NCBI GenBank assembly: GCA_002633185.1
Contig: NWBM01000002.1
Span: 335,640-399,639 of the forward strand
DNA: 64,000 nt
Source of the DNA: Lachnospiraceae bacterium Phil5
GTDB taxonomy: Bacteria > Bacillota > Clostridia > TANB77 > CAG-508
Direction of reading: 5' to 3'
Positions 61,328 to 64,000 of this stretch are shown here, piece after piece. The notes below the pieces were generated by a model that was not told the origin of the DNA, did not search any database, and saw nothing but the letters and a program-made list of their open reading frames with translations. The position numbers were made by a program, and so were the translations under genes. Position 1 is the first letter of the stretch, and each line of letters opens with the position of its first letter.

Positions 61328-62786
61328 TATTTTTTTCCTTTCCAACTACTACTTTAGCTTTTTCAATTAGCCTTTTTTTATATAAATCAATTTTATCAAT
61401 ATCAAAATCAAATATACCCCATGTTAAAACTATGATAATTATTGTATTTATTATAGTATTTATGTGAATAAATCTTGTAAAAAATAATTCATCCCTGATT
61501 TGATCTATTAGCATATATGAATAAAATGCATAAAAAATTAGAAATTTATAATTTTTATTTTTTGCCAATCTATATAAAATGTAAAATACAAAACCAAATA
61601 TAAAAGAACAAATTATAATTCCTATAACTCCGTAATCATTTAAATATCTTCTTACCGATGTATATACGTTACTTCTATACTTTTGACCGTTTTTTTGATT
61701 TGTAAACGTCCTCCACTCTCTTGATATTTTTACTTTATAATCTGAAATCTTCAATTTACCTAATAATGAATAAACACCATAAAGTGTTTCTCCTCCGAAA
61801 TGCTCAGTATCCTTAGGTGGTTTTTGAATATATCGTTCAAAAGATGGAATTGATACTCCCATATAAAAAGATATATAATCTATCGGATTTTCCTTTGTGC
61901 TTCTACCTAATAATGGTATTATTAGATAAAATAAAAGAATTGAAATTGATACTGTTGCTATACCTGTCTTTAAAAATTTTATTGCAAATCTTTTTTTATC
62001 AACATGTTTCAACAATAACATTGCATACATAAATACGCCTGCAATAATATATTTCATCAACTGTGCTCTACCACTTGATAATAAAGATAAACTCACGCAC
62101 AAAAGAATTGAAATTATAGGTATAAGATTCTCTTTCAAAAACAATTTCCATGACTCTTTTTCAAAAAGATTTTTTATAATATAATACATCATTATTATAC
62201 AAATTACATCACATACTTTTTTCATTTGACTTACCATTGTATTTATTGTGTTACCTTTTTCAGCAGCATTTTCATCAAATAAAGCTGAGTGATGTCTGTA
62301 TGTTGAAAGAATAACTGAAACATTGTTTCCTGTATAGCCATAATTTTTTGCAATTCTTTTTAGTTCAAAAAACATAAGTATTATTGTAATTCCTATAAAA
62401 ATAACTACACATATGTTTTTCCATAACGCGATATTTATATTTGAATTACTTTTTATATATGTATTATTCTTATTAATTTTTTCTTTTTTCATATATTTAC
62501 TACATTTAATTTTCTGAGTTATTTTTCTTTTTATATTATCATTATCACTGATTTTTCTTGCACAGAATTCGCCAACACCAAAGAAAAGCAGTGAAAGTAT
62601 AATATATAGCACTACTTTAAATGAAATTTGCTGGCTATTCCATGAAAACATTCCAATTATCGAACACAATGTTGCAAACAAAAATGAAACACAACTAATA
62701 ACTGTTGGTGATAAAAAATCTTCATCTAAAAACTTATAGGTAGCTACTATAATTACCAATAATAGCATTACTAATAAAAAATACAT
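61311..62786 (-). CDS. O-antigen/capsule polymerase (Wzy-like)
   Basis: Multi-TM ORF in capsule locus; SLLSSGRAQLMKYIIAG. Confidence 0.75.
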   Translation of the reverse strand: MYFLLVMLLLVIIVATYKFLDEDFLSPTVISCVSFLFATLCSIIGMFSWNSQQISFKVVLYIILSLLFFGVGEFCARKISDNDNIKRKITQKIKCSKYMKKEKINKNNTYIKSNSNINIALWKNICVVIFIGITIILMFFELKRIAKNYGYTGNNVSVILSTYRHHSALFDENAAEKGNTINTMVSQMKKVCDVICIIMMYYIIKNLFEKESWKLFLKENLIPIISILLCVSLSLLSSGRAQLMKYIIAGVFMYAMLLLKHVDKKRFAIKFLKTGIATVSISILLFYLIIPLLGRSTKENPIDYISFYMGVSIPSFERYIQKPPKDTEHFGGETLYGVYSLLGKLKISDYKVKISREWRTFTNQKNGQKYRSNVYTSVRRYLNDYGVIGIIICSFIFGFVFYILYRLAKNKNYKFLIFYAFYSYMLIDQIRDELFFTRFIHINTIINTIIIIVLTWGIFDFDIDKIDLYKKRLIEKAKVVVGKEKNNENQK

Positions 62787-62807
62787 TTTCCTCCACTCCC
62801 ATTTTTA

Positions 62808-63944
62808 TTAACCATTAATATATATATATAACAGTTTTTCTGCAGTATTTTCTATGTTATATTCAGTTTTAGAAACCTCATTATAAGCTAATTCTCTATC
62901 AATGTTTATATTATTAATTTGTAATATTTCATCAGCCCATTTTTCAGGTCCTAATTCTAAATCTAAATACTTAATGTTCGGTGTAATACTTAATTCGTAA
63001 GGCACCTTACTTGAAACAACAGTATATAATCCCGCCGTTTGAGCTTCTAATCCAACAATACCGAATCCCTCATATAAACTAGGCAAAACAAAAATATCCA
63101 TGGCTTGCATAAACTCATTTACATTCTTTTTTAGTCCTAAAAAGAAAATTTTTTTACTCAAATTCAACTCTTTAGCTTTTTCTTTTAATTTACTTTCTAA
63201 CTCACCTTCTCCTATTATTATTAAAACAGTGTTAGGATTTTTTTCATTAATATGTTTAAAAGTTTCAATTAAAAACTCTTGATTTTTTTGTTTAACCAAA
63301 CGTCCAACATTTCCAATTACTACTTTGTCCTCAATATCCAATTGTTCTCTTATATTATTTCTTATTTGTTCTTGATATTTAAATTTTTCTAATTCAATAC
63401 CATTTTGTAGTATTACAACCTTATTTTCTACAGTTTTTCTAGAAAACATATCACATGCTGCATCTTTAGAACATGCCAAAAAATCTGTAGCTATATAATC
63501 CATTATCGGTTTAAAAATTTTCACCAAAAATCTTTTTAATTTTTCATTTTGATTTAAAGTGTTGTGTGAATGAATAACTATTCTCTTACTTCCGGAAATT
63601 TTTGCAACAATTGCTACTTCAAGATTGAAGAAAAAAGAACCGGAATTAATATGTATGATATCATATTCTTTTTGCTTTAGAAATCTTTTTAATCTAACAA
63701 AAAGCAATATCTTATTGAACAATTTATTTTTGTTTATATCCAATCCATATAAATTCCCGTCCATTTTTTCAATTTCTTCTCTATGAAGTTCATAGGTTGT
63801 TTTATTTGGAGATAAAAAATCAAATTGAACTTTAGATTTATCAATTTTTTTATATATGTTGAAAATTATTTCGGAAACTCCACCAAATCCTTTTATACTT
63901 GCATTTATTTGCAAAACTTTTATTTTTTCAATATTATCTTTCAT
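62808..63944 (-). CDS. GT4 glycosyltransferase
   Basis: GGVSEIIFNIYK, IGNVGRLVKQKNQEFLIE, FVLPSLYEGFGIVGLEAQTAGL. Confidence 0.94.
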   Translation of the reverse strand: MKDNIEKIKVLQINASIKGFGGVSEIIFNIYKKIDKSKVQFDFLSPNKTTYELHREEIEKMDGNLYGLDINKNKLFNKILLFVRLKRFLKQKEYDIIHINSGSFFFNLEVAIVAKISGSKRIVIHSHNTLNQNEKLKRFLVKIFKPIMDYIATDFLACSKDAACDMFSRKTVENKVVILQNGIELEKFKYQEQIRNNIREQLDIEDKVVIGNVGRLVKQKNQEFLIETFKHINEKNPNTVLIIIGEGELESKLKEKAKELNLSKKIFFLGLKKNVNEFMQAMDIFVLPSLYEGFGIVGLEAQTAGLYTVVSSKVPYELSITPNIKYLDLELGPEKWADEILQINNINIDRELAYNEVSKTEYNIENTAEKLLYIYING

Positions 63945-64000
63945 CTTCCTTATCTTTTTCTTTCTTATTATTTTGTTTATTATTATTTTTTATTTTTTGA

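Noticed and set aside
1-64000. tRNA, rRNA, transposase or prophage genes
   Set aside because: None recognised by eye; a tRNA/Infernal scan would be needed to be certain.

Overview
AT-rich, Clostridia/Firmicutes-like chromosomal window. Housekeeping genes: thrS with a T-box leader, dacF-like, EndoQ-like PHP nuclease, tmcAL, rnhA, sigK-like, typA, an S1-domain gene, a cmk-plsC fusion, asd, ruvB, rpiA. Surface genes: a class B-like sortase, a TQXA/Cna-B LPXTG adhesin with its own sortase, and a ~20 kb teichoic-acid/capsule locus (about 43.3-63.9 kb). Most striking observation: six conserved genes (tmcAL, a GH57 branching enzyme, ruvB, tagO/wecA-like, tagA/wecG-like, vanZ-like) are each split by one frameshift of identical form. 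In all six an in-frame CGG occurs exactly where skipping the C (+1) restores the protein family, with the next codon GGA/GGT giving a Gly. In a manual scan of the other native-looking genes I found no in-frame CGG, although the trinucleotide is common out of frame (GAC GGA, AAC GGA, TGC GGA, ATC GGT). The simplest reading is that CGG is unassigned or starved in this organism and works as a +1 frameshift / quadruplet CGGN=Gly signal. The only unshifted in-frame CGGs I found are in two orphan genes of atypical codon usage (9.3 kb and 41.6 kb). Secondary observations: a family of palindromic terminators that overlap the stop codons of convergent genes, a 29-aa ORF followed by twin hairpins sharing a loop motif, and three atypical orphan cassettes with structured leaders. 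All product calls are from reading the sequence, without database searches.
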